64,000 nucleotides of DNA from Elusimicrobiaceae bacterium (GCA_017525025.1 JAFXUJ010000010.1:1-64000); one strand, 5' to 3'. Positions 51,686-60,107 are shown, counted from the stretch's first letter. Notes: generated from the letters alone by a model not told the origin. Numbers and translations: made by a program.

Positions 51686-51737
51686 AAACGGTTTACGTGA
51701 ATATCCAGACGGGTATTGACGCGAACAGTTTGCAAGT

Positions 51738-52376
51738 ATGCGAAAAATAAAACGTTTTAAAATTACACCTCGCCAAAAAGAAATCCTGCGCCGTTTACTG
51801 CGCGGGGGCGGTTTGTTGCGCCAAGCCGGTTTTTCAACCGAATTGGAAGTTACCAAATATATTTTAGAAGGCTTTGCCACCCTAAACCCGGGCGTTGTAT
51901 ATGCCTTTAATCAAGATGCCCATTGGGAACTGGATGCCGACAACACCGTCCACAAGGAAATGTTTAGCGCGTGTGCCGTTACATTAGGCCCCAAGTTGGA
52001 AGAATGGGTGGAAAAAGCACACGAACAAGCTCCGGCCCGGTATATTGTGGCAGGAACCATTGCTTTTGAATTTTTAAAAAGTGCCATTTCGTTTGTAACG
52101 GATCTGATTGCCGAACAAGCCCAGAAAGAGGAGTATGAATCGCTCCCCCCTCAATTTGTATATTTGCCTCCGTTTGGGGTTACCGCCCCGCCTAAATTAT
52201 TGCGGGAAGCTGTCCGTTTGGAGCAATCGTTGGCTACCAAAATTTTGCCTATTATATTAGAGAAGCTAAACGCCACCAAGGTAGATGTTTCCCTGAACCA
52301 ACAATTGTTATCTCCCTTTTATACGACGGTATTTTTAGTGCCGTGGCAAAAGGCATACAAAAAAGGAAAGAAATAA
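51738..52376 (+). CDS. Possible MetH reactivation-domain-like protein
   Basis: The 212-residue product resembles the vitamin B12-dependent methionine synthase activation domain in outline. It has a strand then CAVTLGPKLEEWVEKA (compare ATLGP motifs), VAGTIAFEFLKSAISFVTDLI, and C-terminal VDVSLNQQLLSPFYTTVFLVPW (compare VSLTES). The RxxxGYP motif for S-adenosylmethionine is not seen; the equivalent region reads FVYLPPFG. It could reactivate a corrinoid enzyme or have a new role. A DUF374 acyltransferase follows 1 nt later. The assignment is tentative. Confidence 0.4.
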   Translation: MRKIKRFKITPRQKEILRRLLRGGGLLRQAGFSTELEVTKYILEGFATLNPGVVYAFNQDAHWELDADNTVHKEMFSACAVTLGPKLEEWVEKAHEQAPARYIVAGTIAFEFLKSAISFVTDLIAEQAQKEEYESLPPQFVYLPPFGVTAPPKLLREAVRLEQSLATKILPIILEKLNATKVDVSLNQQLLSPFYTTVFLVPWQKAYKKGKK

Positions 52377-52377
52377 T

Positions 52378-53064
52378 ATGGCAAAGAAAACTACCCCGTA
52401 TAATGACTGGAAACATGCGCTAATTTCTACATTTGCCTATTATTACACGCTTTTTTTAGGTTGGACAACGCGCATCTATTGGTTTAAAACAACCGAAGCC
52501 GAGACCTTGGAAAAAGAAGGCAAAGGCATCATTTATGCCATTTGGCATAACCAACAACTCTTCTTGTTATATCCTTACCGTAAACGCAAAATCGCGGCGC
52601 TTATCAGCCAATCCAGCGACGGAGAATATATTGCCCGTTGTCTGCCGAAATTCGGCATGATTGCGGTTCGCGGTTCCAGTACCCGCGGAGGAACACGTGC
52701 GTTGATTAAATTACTTCAAGCCACACGCAACGGCTATTGCCCCATGCTCACGCCCGACGGGCCGAGAGGACCTATTTACAAGGTACAACCGGGAATTTTA
52801 TTTTTAGCTAAAAAAACAGGTTGGCCGATTGTGCCGGTCGGTTCGGCTCTCAGCCACAAGTTCAAAGTTCACTCGTGGGACAAAATGCGGGTGCCTCTCC
52901 CCTTCGGAAAAACTGCTTTTTATTACGGAAAAGCCATTTATGTTAAGGATAATGAAGATATGCCACGCGCGACGGTGGAATTAGAACAAGAACTTAACGA
53001 AATGACCGACAAAGCCGAAATGTTTATCAACAAAAAACATTTTGACCCCACAGCAAAGCAATAA
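52378..53064 (+). CDS. DUF374 lysophospholipid acyltransferase-like protein
   Basis: The 228-residue product has one N-terminal hydrophobic segment and the acyltransferase-like motifs IWHNQQLFLL (His) and AVRGSSTRGGTRAL. TPDGPRGPIYKVQPG is the DUF374 hallmark. Homologues are thought to acylate lipids or a sugar-lipid at the inner membrane, often near lipid A genes. It lies 1 nt after the MetH-like gene and ends at the terminator 53081-53115. Confidence 0.78.
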   Translation: MAKKTTPYNDWKHALISTFAYYYTLFLGWTTRIYWFKTTEAETLEKEGKGIIYAIWHNQQLFLLYPYRKRKIAALISQSSDGEYIARCLPKFGMIAVRGSSTRGGTRALIKLLQATRNGYCPMLTPDGPRGPIYKVQPGILFLAKKTGWPIVPVGSALSHKFKVHSWDKMRVPLPFGKTAFYYGKAIYVKDNEDMPRATVELEQELNEMTDKAEMFINKKHFDPTAKQ

Positions 53065-53080
53065 ATTTCGCTCATCTAAA

Positions 53081-53115
53081 AACGCCCGGATAAAATAATA
53101 TCCGGGCGTTTTTTT
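53081..53115. terminator. Terminator after the DUF374 gene
   Basis: A perfect 12-bp stem AACGCCCGGATA / TATCCGGGCGTT followed by seven T residues in all; an A run on the left also allows use from the minus strand. Confidence 0.85.
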
Positions 53116-53126
53116 GCAGATAATAT

Positions 53127-54383
53127 CTATTGTAACTGTTTAATACCTTGCGCAATATTGCGGCCGCTGGGTTGTTGGTAAGCGTATAAACCAAATTCCG
53201 GCAGTACTGAGAATAAATGATCAAAAATATCACTCTGGTATTCTTCGTATTTGGTCCACACCGTGGTATTCAAAAAGCAATAAATTTCAAGCGGAAGACC
53301 TTGCGCATCTTGTTTTAATTGACGAACCATTAAGGTAAAAGAAGGATCGTCGTTAATCACATACGGACGAGAGGCCAAATATAATTCGGCATACTTACGG
53401 AAAGTACCGATATTAGTCAAATGCCGTCCGTTAAGCACGCTTTCGTTGATATTATGTTGGGCGTTGAAATCCGCAATATCCTTTTCTTTTGTATCCAAAT
53501 AGTCTTTTAAAAGTTCAATCTTTTTAAGGCGGGATAGCATTTCTTTATCCAAAAATTTAATCGTATCCACATCTATTAAAATACTGCGTTGTACACGGCG
53601 GGCACGCGCCTCGTACATACCGCTCCAATTTTTGAACGGTTTGGAAACTAAATCATAGTTGGGCACGCTTACAATGGTCATATCAAAGTTTTGCACACGC
53701 ACACACGTAAGCGAAATATCTACGATATTACCGTCAGCGCTGGCCGAATCTACCGTAATCCAGTCCCCTATTTTAATCATCTTGTTGGTGGTCAACTGTA
53801 TACTGGCTACGAATCCCAAAATCGGATCTTTAAAAATGAGGGAGAACACGGCTGCCAAGGCGGATAAGCCCGTAATAATATACATGGGCCGTCTGCCCAA
53901 CACCAAGGAAATGATGAACAACCCCGTTGCCAAAAATACAATAATTTTAAGGGCCTGTACAAGTCCTTTAATGGGCAAATTCGGATTTCTTCCGTACAGG
54001 GCATTTAGCGTATTAAGAAAAGTACATACAAGCCACGAAAAACTTAACATCACAAACAAGCCCGTCATTTTCCCCGTCACAAGGGTAACCCAATTGATAT
54101 TGCCCGGTATGAAAATGGGATGTATATGAATAGCCGCAATTGCCGCAAATACCACGCCAAGTGCGGTGAAGAAATGATACTGTTGCAATGCCTCAAACCA
54201 TCTTTTAGAGCGAAAACGTGAAACCAATTGGTATAAACATTTGTTACAAAACCAGGTAAAGGCCCCCGCCATCACAACCAGCAATATTACAAAAATCACA
54301 GCCGATATAATCTGAGCCAACAATGCGTGGTGTTGCTGGGGTATGTAAGGTATTTTTTGAATCCATACTAAAATCAATTCCAT
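53127..54383 (-). CDS. MscS-family mechanosensitive channel (YbdG-like)
   Basis: The 418-residue product has about five membrane helices to ~165. The MscS pore and beta domain follow: GLSALAAVFSLIFKDPILGFVASIQLTTNKMIKIGDWI and VPNYDLVSKPFKNW. A YbdG-type insert and a C-terminal domain with LPLEIYCFLN complete it. It releases solutes under osmotic downshock. Start at ATG 54383 with AGAGGA 6 nt upstream. It converges on the DUF374 gene. Confidence 0.83.
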   Translation of the reverse strand: MELILVWIQKIPYIPQQHHALLAQIISAVIFVILLVVMAGAFTWFCNKCLYQLVSRFRSKRWFEALQQYHFFTALGVVFAAIAAIHIHPIFIPGNINWVTLVTGKMTGLFVMLSFSWLVCTFLNTLNALYGRNPNLPIKGLVQALKIIVFLATGLFIISLVLGRRPMYIITGLSALAAVFSLIFKDPILGFVASIQLTTNKMIKIGDWITVDSASADGNIVDISLTCVRVQNFDMTIVSVPNYDLVSKPFKNWSGMYEARARRVQRSILIDVDTIKFLDKEMLSRLKKIELLKDYLDTKEKDIADFNAQHNINESVLNGRHLTNIGTFRKYAELYLASRPYVINDDPSFTLMVRQLKQDAQGLPLEIYCFLNTTVWTKYEEYQSDIFDHLFSVLPEFGLYAYQQPSGRNIAQGIKQLQ

Positions 54384-54409
54384 GCGAGTCCTCTTTGTTG
54401 AAAAGTTAA

Positions 54410-54415
54410 TATAAT
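54410..54415 (+). promoter_or_regulatory. -10 box with probable leaderless start
   Basis: TATAAT followed by 8 nt and ATG 54424; no Shine-Dalgarno. The -35 is weak. Confidence 0.45.
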
Positions 54416-54423
54416 AAAAGTGT

Positions 54424-55338
54424 ATGAAAAAAGTGCTTGGTACTGCAATTCTCATTTTGATTACTGCTGCGTGTTATACCCCGCTTAACAACTCGGGAGT
54501 GGCTACCACAAAGCCGTGGCTGGAGATTTACGGCAAAAAAATGGATTTTGAGGGTAAGCAATATGATTCTTGCTACCAATTTAACGTGCATTTTTGGCCG
54601 CAAGAAGCCGCCCAAGCCATTGATTTGCAAGAATCTTGTATTTCTGCCTGTTGTTGGCGGAGTGACAAAGAGGAAGTTATCTTGGATTTTAACCGCAACT
54701 TTGAAGAAGATTTAGCCGCCTACGGGCAAGCTTATAAATATACGCCCGGTAAAATTACTTTAAAGGTAAACCATGCGAATTGGCTTAATACCACGCGTGT
54801 AACCGTATCACCCAAAAGTGCCATTCGCAACAACGGGCTTATCAAACTGAAGTATAAAAAGTATGAAAACCCCACCCGCATGGCCCAAGTGCAAGAAGAG
54901 GCCCGCGAAGCGGCCGTACACCGCAACGCCGACGAACTGGATGAACGCCAACGTCAAGAGCTGGAGTCCTTTGCGCAGCATAAAGCCATCCCACAACGCA
55001 CACCCAAGGCTTCGTCCGCTTCTATTCCCAAACTAACCGATCCAACCAGATTGCTTGTTCAACGGCAGGCCGGAGCCAAAATAGATAATTATTTTTATCA
55101 AATGAATAAACGGTATACCAAGCAAGGGGCCACCTTTCTATTGAGTGAGCGCTTCCTCTATTCTCAACCGGTTGACGAAAACACCGCAATTGTTTCTTGC
55201 CAGGCCAAAGCCCGAACGGGATTAGACGGCAGCGGCTTAAATGCTTCTACCTTTTCGTGCGGACAATGGCTGGTAGATATAAAAACACAAACCGTTACCC
55301 CCTACGATAACCGCGCCAAACTCATTTGGAATGAATAA
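54424..55338 (+). CDS. Lipoprotein of unknown function
   Basis: The 304-residue product starts MKKVLGTAILILITAAC, a lipoprotein signal with Cys17. The mature part has a Cys cluster (ESCISACCWRSDKEE), a charged helix (QEEAREAAVHRNADELDERQ) and a Ser/Pro-rich linker. The C-terminal domain contains two more Cys. No family recognised. Probably outer-membrane or periplasmic. It is divergent from the MscS gene. Confidence 0.7.
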   Translation: MKKVLGTAILILITAACYTPLNNSGVATTKPWLEIYGKKMDFEGKQYDSCYQFNVHFWPQEAAQAIDLQESCISACCWRSDKEEVILDFNRNFEEDLAAYGQAYKYTPGKITLKVNHANWLNTTRVTVSPKSAIRNNGLIKLKYKKYENPTRMAQVQEEAREAAVHRNADELDERQRQELESFAQHKAIPQRTPKASSASIPKLTDPTRLLVQRQAGAKIDNYFYQMNKRYTKQGATFLLSERFLYSQPVDENTAIVSCQAKARTGLDGSGLNASTFSCGQWLVDIKTQTVTPYDNRAKLIWNE

Positions 55339-55340
55339 AA

Positions 55341-55365
55341 AAACGGCACATAAATTGTGCCGTTT
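55341..55365. terminator. Bidirectional terminator
   Basis: AAACGGCACA / TGTGCCGTTT stem with a 5-nt loop; a T run lies on either side, between the converging genes ending at 55338 and 55387. Confidence 0.8.
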
Positions 55366-55386
55366 ATATTTTTATTTTCTTGGCTA

Positions 55387-55908
55387 CTAATAAATGGCTT
55401 GCCAGTCGCGCTTGGTAAACGTAAATTCCACCCGGCGGTTTACTCGGCGCGCCTTGGCCGACATATCTAACGTAAGCGGACGGTCCTTACCGTGGCTATG
55501 AATACGGATACGCTCCGCATTGATACCACGGCTAACCAAGTAAGATTTAACCGACGCCGCACGCGACGCACTCAACCAATAGTTATATTCGGCAGAGCCT
55601 AATGAATCAGCATGACCTTCTACGATTAAGTGCAAATACGGGTTTTCAATCATGATAGCCGCGATCTTATCTAACAACGAATACGCTTCATCCGGTGGGC
55701 GGACGGAGTCAAATTCGTACGTAATTGCCGGCACCTGCAACGATTTGCGCATTTTCTTAAGAGATTGCTGGGCCAAACGAGCATTTTTATAATTTTGTTC
55801 TTCAACCGTCGGGTCATCTATTTTCACCCGAGGAGCATCATCCGGCACCGAGGAGCAAGCCCCCACGGCAAATAACGTGATTAAAAATAAAAAGGGTTTC
55901 AATTTCAT
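55387..55908 (-). CDS. OmpA-family (Pal-like) peptidoglycan-binding lipoprotein
   Basis: The 173-residue product has a lipobox AVGAC (Cys18) and a short linker. A C-terminal OmpA domain has TYEFDSV, LIVEGHADSLGSAEYNYWLSASRA and a C-terminal NRRVEF, the diaminopimelate-binding layout of Pal. It tethers the outer membrane to peptidoglycan. Start at ATG 55908 with AGGAGG 8-9 nt upstream. No tol genes are adjacent, so it may be an accessory Pal. Confidence 0.85.
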   Translation of the reverse strand: MKLKPFLFLITLFAVGACSSVPDDAPRVKIDDPTVEEQNYKNARLAQQSLKKMRKSLQVPAITYEFDSVRPPDEAYSLLDKIAAIMIENPYLHLIVEGHADSLGSAEYNYWLSASRAASVKSYLVSRGINAERIRIHSHGKDRPLTLDMSAKARRVNRRVEFTFTKRDWQAIY

Positions 55909-55979
55909 GATTAAAAACCTCCTGTTCCCATTATAGCAAAAGAATGACGGGATACCCAAAAAATTCCTATCCGGCCCAA

Positions 55980-56228
55980 CTATCCACATACTGTGGATAA
56001 ACTGTGGATAACTCGCTTTCCACTCTATACTTTACCCACAACTTATGAAGCCCTTGTTAAATTTTACCCCTATTTTGGGCAAAAAGCTGTTGATAACTTC
56101 TACTTTTTGTGGATAAGTTTTATTTTTTATTCCAAAAATCAATCCAAAAGAGCTATTTTAACGACGATACATCATTATAATCCGGTTGGGAGGAGCTTCA
56201 CCCCTTTTTACAAAAAATCTGTTGACAA
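55980..56228. other. DnaA-box cluster, candidate origin of replication
   Basis: This gene-free stretch has three perfect DnaA boxes, TGTGGATAA at 55992-56000, 56003-56011 and 56108-56116. The first two are spaced one helical turn apart. One-mismatch boxes lie at 55980-55988 (CTATCCACA), 56032-56040 (TTACCCACA) and 56088-56096 (TGTTGATAA); a weaker one is at 56220-56228. AT-rich stretches lie at 56051-56066 and 56117-56150. It is a good oriC candidate, though no dnaA or dnaN is in the window; a DnaA-titration site is the alternative. Confidence 0.6.
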
Positions 56229-56249
56229 TTTGGCCTAAAAATGCATTTT

Positions 56250-57212
56250 TTATTGTTTTTTAAGCTTAATTTTAACAGAAAAGGGCATTTTATCCACACC
56301 GTTACGGATGCGCACCGTCCCCGGTACCGCCCCGGAAATAATTTGCAATTCCCCGGTAAACGGTTCCCAACTTAAATAGGGTGGGCTAAAACGCAATTGT
56401 AACGGAATATAATCAAACAAACTGCCATCTGCCAATATAGCCCAAGCGCGCAGAAAAACCGACTGCGGGGTTTTTACATGTATTTTATTATCGGAAAGGG
56501 CTACTTTCAATCGGCTCAACGCAACATCTTGTTTCAAAGCCCACAGGTAGGACACATTTATCGTAAACAAATCTTGTACCGGCAACGCATAACGCAAGGC
56601 AAAATCCGGACCGTATTCCTTGCCGGCCTGTTCAAAAACAAATTGCGCCAAGGCCAAGTCATGTTGTTCCCCCACCACAAGCGTCCGTACCGGCGGCACC
56701 AAACCGTCCTTCCACGAATAAGCGGGGTTTACCAACGCCAACGCTCCGTATAATTGCGGGTTTTGTACCACACGCAAAGCTACGCGTGCGGCTTCTTTTC
56801 CCTCAGCCACTAAAATGCGATTTTCGGGGCCGGTCTTCGTCCAATAGTTAGTATCCACATAGGGCAGCAATTCCCGTGATAAAAATGAAACTATTTTATC
56901 ACCGTATTGTTCATAATCTTTCGCATTAAAATTGATTCCCACCACGAGTGCTTTATGTTGTTCTTGAAATTTTTGAACTTGCGCGGCCTGTTGCGGCGAT
57001 ACACCCAACATCACAATTACCGGATAGCTTTTTTTAAGCGGAACTGCTTTTTCCGGCAGAAAAAAAGTAACCGTATAACGGTCTTGCAAGGTAGCGGAGG
57101 GAAAATGTACAAACGTTTCCCGGCCCGGATTGATAATCAACCGAGATTCTTCTTGGGCACAAAGTACATTCCAACTCAAAAGAAAAACCAATAACCCTAT
57201 TATTTTTTTCAT
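56250..57212 (-). CDS. Esterase-like alpha/beta-hydrolase-fold protein, apparently inactive
   Basis: The 320-residue product has a signal peptide (cleavage after LCAQ). Its fold is like the putative-esterase (Fes/esterase D) family: SYPVIVMLGVS, LSRELLPYVDTNYWT, then NRILVAEGKEAARVAL where active relatives carry GxSxGG. The nucleophile Ser is missing, so catalysis is unlikely. The C-terminal ~90 residues look beta-rich. The ATG has no Shine-Dalgarno and lies 7 nt after a promoter at 57220-57248. The role is unknown, perhaps a binding protein. Confidence 0.6.
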   Translation of the reverse strand: MKKIIGLLVFLLSWNVLCAQEESRLIINPGRETFVHFPSATLQDRYTVTFFLPEKAVPLKKSYPVIVMLGVSPQQAAQVQKFQEQHKALVVGINFNAKDYEQYGDKIVSFLSRELLPYVDTNYWTKTGPENRILVAEGKEAARVALRVVQNPQLYGALALVNPAYSWKDGLVPPVRTLVVGEQHDLALAQFVFEQAGKEYGPDFALRYALPVQDLFTINVSYLWALKQDVALSRLKVALSDNKIHVKTPQSVFLRAWAILADGSLFDYIPLQLRFSPPYLSWEPFTGELQIISGAVPGTVRIRNGVDKMPFSVKIKLKKQ

Positions 57213-57219
57213 ATTAAGT

Positions 57220-57248
57220 ATTTTAGCATTTGTACAAGACGGACTCAA
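57220..57248 (-). promoter_or_regulatory. Promoter for leaderless esterase-like gene
   Basis: On the minus strand TTGAGT (57243-57248), 17 bp, TAAAAT (57220-57225), then 7 nt to ATG 57212. Confidence 0.65.
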
Positions 57249-57308
57249 AAAATTTTCTCCGGGGGCCGAATACAATAATGTTATAATAAAAAGAGGAGAG
57301 GTCCCTTT

Positions 57309-58343
57309 ATGAAAAAAATATTCTCTTTAGCCACTTTGTTATTGTCATTTTATATAACTGCCGAGGCGCAAACAACCTTGAACAGCGCCTTGCCCTTACT
57401 GCAAAAAAATTACCGCACCGAAGCCGAAACTCAACAGGTACTGCGATTATTCCGTTCCGCCAGCGACCCGGAACTCATTTTTGCCGCCGGGGCTAGCTTA
57501 GTTAAAATTCCGCCGACCAAGGCGCAAGAACCTGCTTTATTTAATACGCTACTCAGAGCGCAAGATCCGCTCAAACAAACTTTTTGTGCCGTTATTATTA
57601 CCACCATGGGGACCGTGCATGAAGAACTAACCCCCGTTTTGGAACAAGCCCTTTCAAGCCAAGATCCCGTCTTGCGGGCGTATGCCGCAGCGGCCTATAC
57701 GATTATTCATCCGCAAGATACCTACGTAGCAGACCTTGTACGCCTGTATATTTTTGACCGCCCGCTGGCTTCCCGGGCATTAAACTTGGCAACCGGAAAA
57801 ACGCAAAGCCCGCTTAAATATTTAAAACAAACTGCTAAAAACGAAGATGCCCAGATCCGGGCGGCTACGGCCACCTGGTTATCAAATTTGTACACCGCAC
57901 AAGCCGCTAACCAACTTCTCAAAATGGCCAAGAAAGAATCTTCGGCCGAAGTGCAAGCCGCCATTGCCCGCGGATTAGCTGCCAACCGGGAACACGTTTT
58001 TTCTTCCGTCGTGGCCGGTTTACGTAAAAACTACGAATCCGCTTATGCCAACACGTGTGCGTTGGCTCTTGGTTTTATGACGGGAAACGCCGTAGAAACG
58101 CTTCGCCCGGCCCTGACCGGGAAAAACCGTCACGAACATATCAATGCTTCCCGCGCGGCAGCCTACATGGCAGGCGTACTGAGCAACCCGGACGCTTTTA
58201 ATTTTTCTTCTGATCGGGCTTTTGATATCCATTTATTAAAAGGACTTATTGCCCCGTTGACGGTATTATCCAAAACCGGCGATAAAACAGAAAAATTGTA
58301 TGCTTCCAATGCTTTAACCCAAATTGAAAAATTAATGGAGTAA
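57309..58343 (+). CDS. Exported HEAT-repeat protein
   Basis: The 344-residue product has a signal peptide (cleavage near EAQ). Helix pairs of HEAT type follow: EELTPVLEQALSSQDPVLRAYAA, LKYLKQTAKNEDAQIRAATATWL, LLKMAKKESSAEVQAAIARGLA. They form a solenoid that probably scaffolds proteins in the periplasm. AGGAGAGG precedes the ATG. It lies 3 nt before dut, so the two are probably co-transcribed. Confidence 0.75.
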   Translation: MKKIFSLATLLLSFYITAEAQTTLNSALPLLQKNYRTEAETQQVLRLFRSASDPELIFAAGASLVKIPPTKAQEPALFNTLLRAQDPLKQTFCAVIITTMGTVHEELTPVLEQALSSQDPVLRAYAAAAYTIIHPQDTYVADLVRLYIFDRPLASRALNLATGKTQSPLKYLKQTAKNEDAQIRAATATWLSNLYTAQAANQLLKMAKKESSAEVQAAIARGLAANREHVFSSVVAGLRKNYESAYANTCALALGFMTGNAVETLRPALTGKNRHEHINASRAAAYMAGVLSNPDAFNFSSDRAFDIHLLKGLIAPLTVLSKTGDKTEKLYASNALTQIEKLME

Positions 58344-58346
58344 CCC

Positions 58347-58775
58347 ATGAAACTTACCATGAAAGTTAAAAAGCTCGCAGCCCGGGCCAAACTCCCTCAC
58401 CGGGCCCACGAAACCGATTCCGGCGCTGATTTATTTGCCTTAGACCGCACCGTTTTACCGCCGCATGCCATTACAAACGTGCATACGGGGATTTGCGTAG
58501 AACTGCCGGAGCAGACCTCGGGTATCATTTGGGGTAAAAGCTCGGTAGAGAGTAAAGGCATTAAAGCTATGGCCGGGTTGGTAGATGCTCCCTACCGGGG
58601 AGAACTTATCGTATGTATGTACAACCTCAACGATACGGAATTTGTTTTTGAAGCCGGGCAAAAGGTGGCACAGCTGGTGGTGTTACCTACCTTGTATCCA
58701 TCCTTTGAAGAGGCCGCTGAATTAACCGATACTACCCGCGGAAGCGGCGGCTTTGGTAGTACCGGGCAGAAATAA
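58347..58775 (+). CDS. dut: Deoxyuridine triphosphate nucleotidohydrolase
   Basis: The 142-residue trimeric dUTPase has all five motifs: ETDSGADLFAL, WGKSSVESKGI, GLVDAPYRGELIV, GQKVAQLVVLP, and RGSGGFGSTG. It hydrolyses dUTP to dUMP, which keeps uracil out of DNA and feeds thymidylate synthesis. Start at ATG 58347 with GGAG 7 nt upstream; ATG 58359 is possible. A terminator follows. Confidence 0.94.
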   Translation: MKLTMKVKKLAARAKLPHRAHETDSGADLFALDRTVLPPHAITNVHTGICVELPEQTSGIIWGKSSVESKGIKAMAGLVDAPYRGELIVCMYNLNDTEFVFEAGQKVAQLVVLPTLYPSFEEAAELTDTTRGSGGFGSTGQK

Positions 58776-58793
58776 AATTATTTCTTTACACCA

Positions 58794-58823
58794 AAAAGCT
58801 CCGGGTTTTTACCCGGAGCTTTT
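58794..58823. terminator. Terminator after dut
   Basis: AAAAGCTCCGGGT / ACCCGGAGCTTTT with a 4-nt loop, between dut (+) and pilin 3 (-). Confidence 0.85.
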
Positions 58824-58837
58824 GTTGAAATACTCGT

Positions 58838-59977
58838 TTAATTAGCTACGCATTGGTATGTATTCACTTCCAGGTTACATACGGGCGGCCCTAAGAATTG
58901 CCAGTACCAATCCGCCAATTCAAAAAGATACGTTCTCTTCACGTCGCCGACATGTTGCGCATCACACGGATCACTGGGTTGCGAGGATCCTTGTATGGTT
59001 CCAATCGTACCGCCGACAGCACAGGCAGTAACAATCGCCACTTGCGGTATCGTTGGAAGGACCAATCCCGACGGAGTTTGCACTGGGAATACCGCCGGCA
59101 ACGGAGGAATTAGGGACGCGATCAACAACGAAGGGAGCGGACCGATGTTACGTTGTTGAATAAGTAGCCAATAGTACCCTGTTCCGCTATGGTTCATCAC
59201 ATAACACTGGGATACCCAATCCCCCGTTTGCGTACTGACCACATTTCCTTCACAATCAAGTATCGTGGTTTTCGTTCTCATTCTGCGCCCGAACTGTCCT
59301 TCCGGACACGAGTCATATTCAAACTCAAATTGTCGCGGGCGCTGCGTACAAGCACTCCGGTTCCATCCGGCTCCAAGACCTGGTTTCCAAGTTCCCGTAT
59401 TCACATCACAATAGTAAGGACGGGTTTCTGTTCCGCAGGAATCAGGATCCGTAATGGAGCAAAGACGTTCCTCGTCAGCCGGGCGGGGACCACATTCTAC
59501 CGGATCTCCCGTTTCCCCCGGTAGTGTAGCCGCACAAGCCGCATTGGGGGCTTCATAATCTGGCATGCGTCGCAAATCCTCACAAGTCGGGTAGTCTTTG
59601 TTGAGTCGGGAACATCCGTCCCCTTCACAACAAATACGTCCATCCGCATAAGAAGGTATTTGCAATTGATAATCCAATTGTCTGCTTTGCGCACTCACCC
59701 CACTGGCTTGGGCCATATACACATAACTATCCGTATTCGTATTGGGGACAATATCACTCAATGCAGAAAGATCCACATACGGTTTATCCAGTGCACAACG
59801 ACGTTCTTGTTCCGTGCGTATGGCACGCAACATCTCTTCGGCTTCAGTCGTACGGCGCGTAAGCAACACCTTATTAAACTTGGGTAACGCCACCGTAGCT
59901 AAAATACCGATAATTACCACTACCACCAATAATTCGGTGAGGGTAAAGGCTTTCTTTTTATTTCTTTTAAAGAACAT
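58838..59977 (-). CDS. Large type IV pilin-like protein 3
   Basis: The 379-residue product is about twice the normal pilin length. It begins with a basic leader and KAFTLTELLVVVVIIGI (Glu at +5), then the hydrophobic helix. The globular part has about 19 Cys (for example RICCEGDGC, YPTCEDL, ECGPRPADEERLC, YCDVNTG, CPEGQ) and a hydrophobic stretch near 275-310. This looks like a minor or adhesive pilin. AAGGAG precedes the ATG; the promoter is at 60079-60107. No assembly genes are adjacent. Confidence 0.78.
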   Translation of the reverse strand: MFFKRNKKKAFTLTELLVVVVIIGILATVALPKFNKVLLTRRTTEAEEMLRAIRTEQERRCALDKPYVDLSALSDIVPNTNTDSYVYMAQASGVSAQSRQLDYQLQIPSYADGRICCEGDGCSRLNKDYPTCEDLRRMPDYEAPNAACAATLPGETGDPVECGPRPADEERLCSITDPDSCGTETRPYYCDVNTGTWKPGLGAGWNRSACTQRPRQFEFEYDSCPEGQFGRRMRTKTTILDCEGNVVSTQTGDWVSQCYVMNHSGTGYYWLLIQQRNIGPLPSLLIASLIPPLPAVFPVQTPSGLVLPTIPQVAIVTACAVGGTIGTIQGSSQPSDPCDAQHVGDVKRTYLFELADWYWQFLGPPVCNLEVNTYQCVAN

Positions 59978-60078
59978 AGAAGCTCCTTATTAAGATTACT
60001 TTCGCTTACCAACAAATAAAAAATACAGCTAATCATCTCCACAAGCCTTTTGGGCATATGGAACCCCAACTACTTTAT

Positions 60079-60107
60079 AGTATAAGCAAACAAATGCTTA
60101 AAATCAA
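60079..60107 (-). promoter_or_regulatory. Promoter of pilin 3
   Basis: On the minus strand TTGATT (60102-60107), 17 bp, TATACT (60079-60084). It overlaps the 3' end of the TPR gene and gives a leader of about 95 nt. Confidence 0.65.

Noticed and set aside
55980-56228. A gene in the DnaA-box region (81-codon frame at 55993)
   Set aside because: No ribosome site, AT-rich and low-quality translation, and the frame is full of DnaA boxes.
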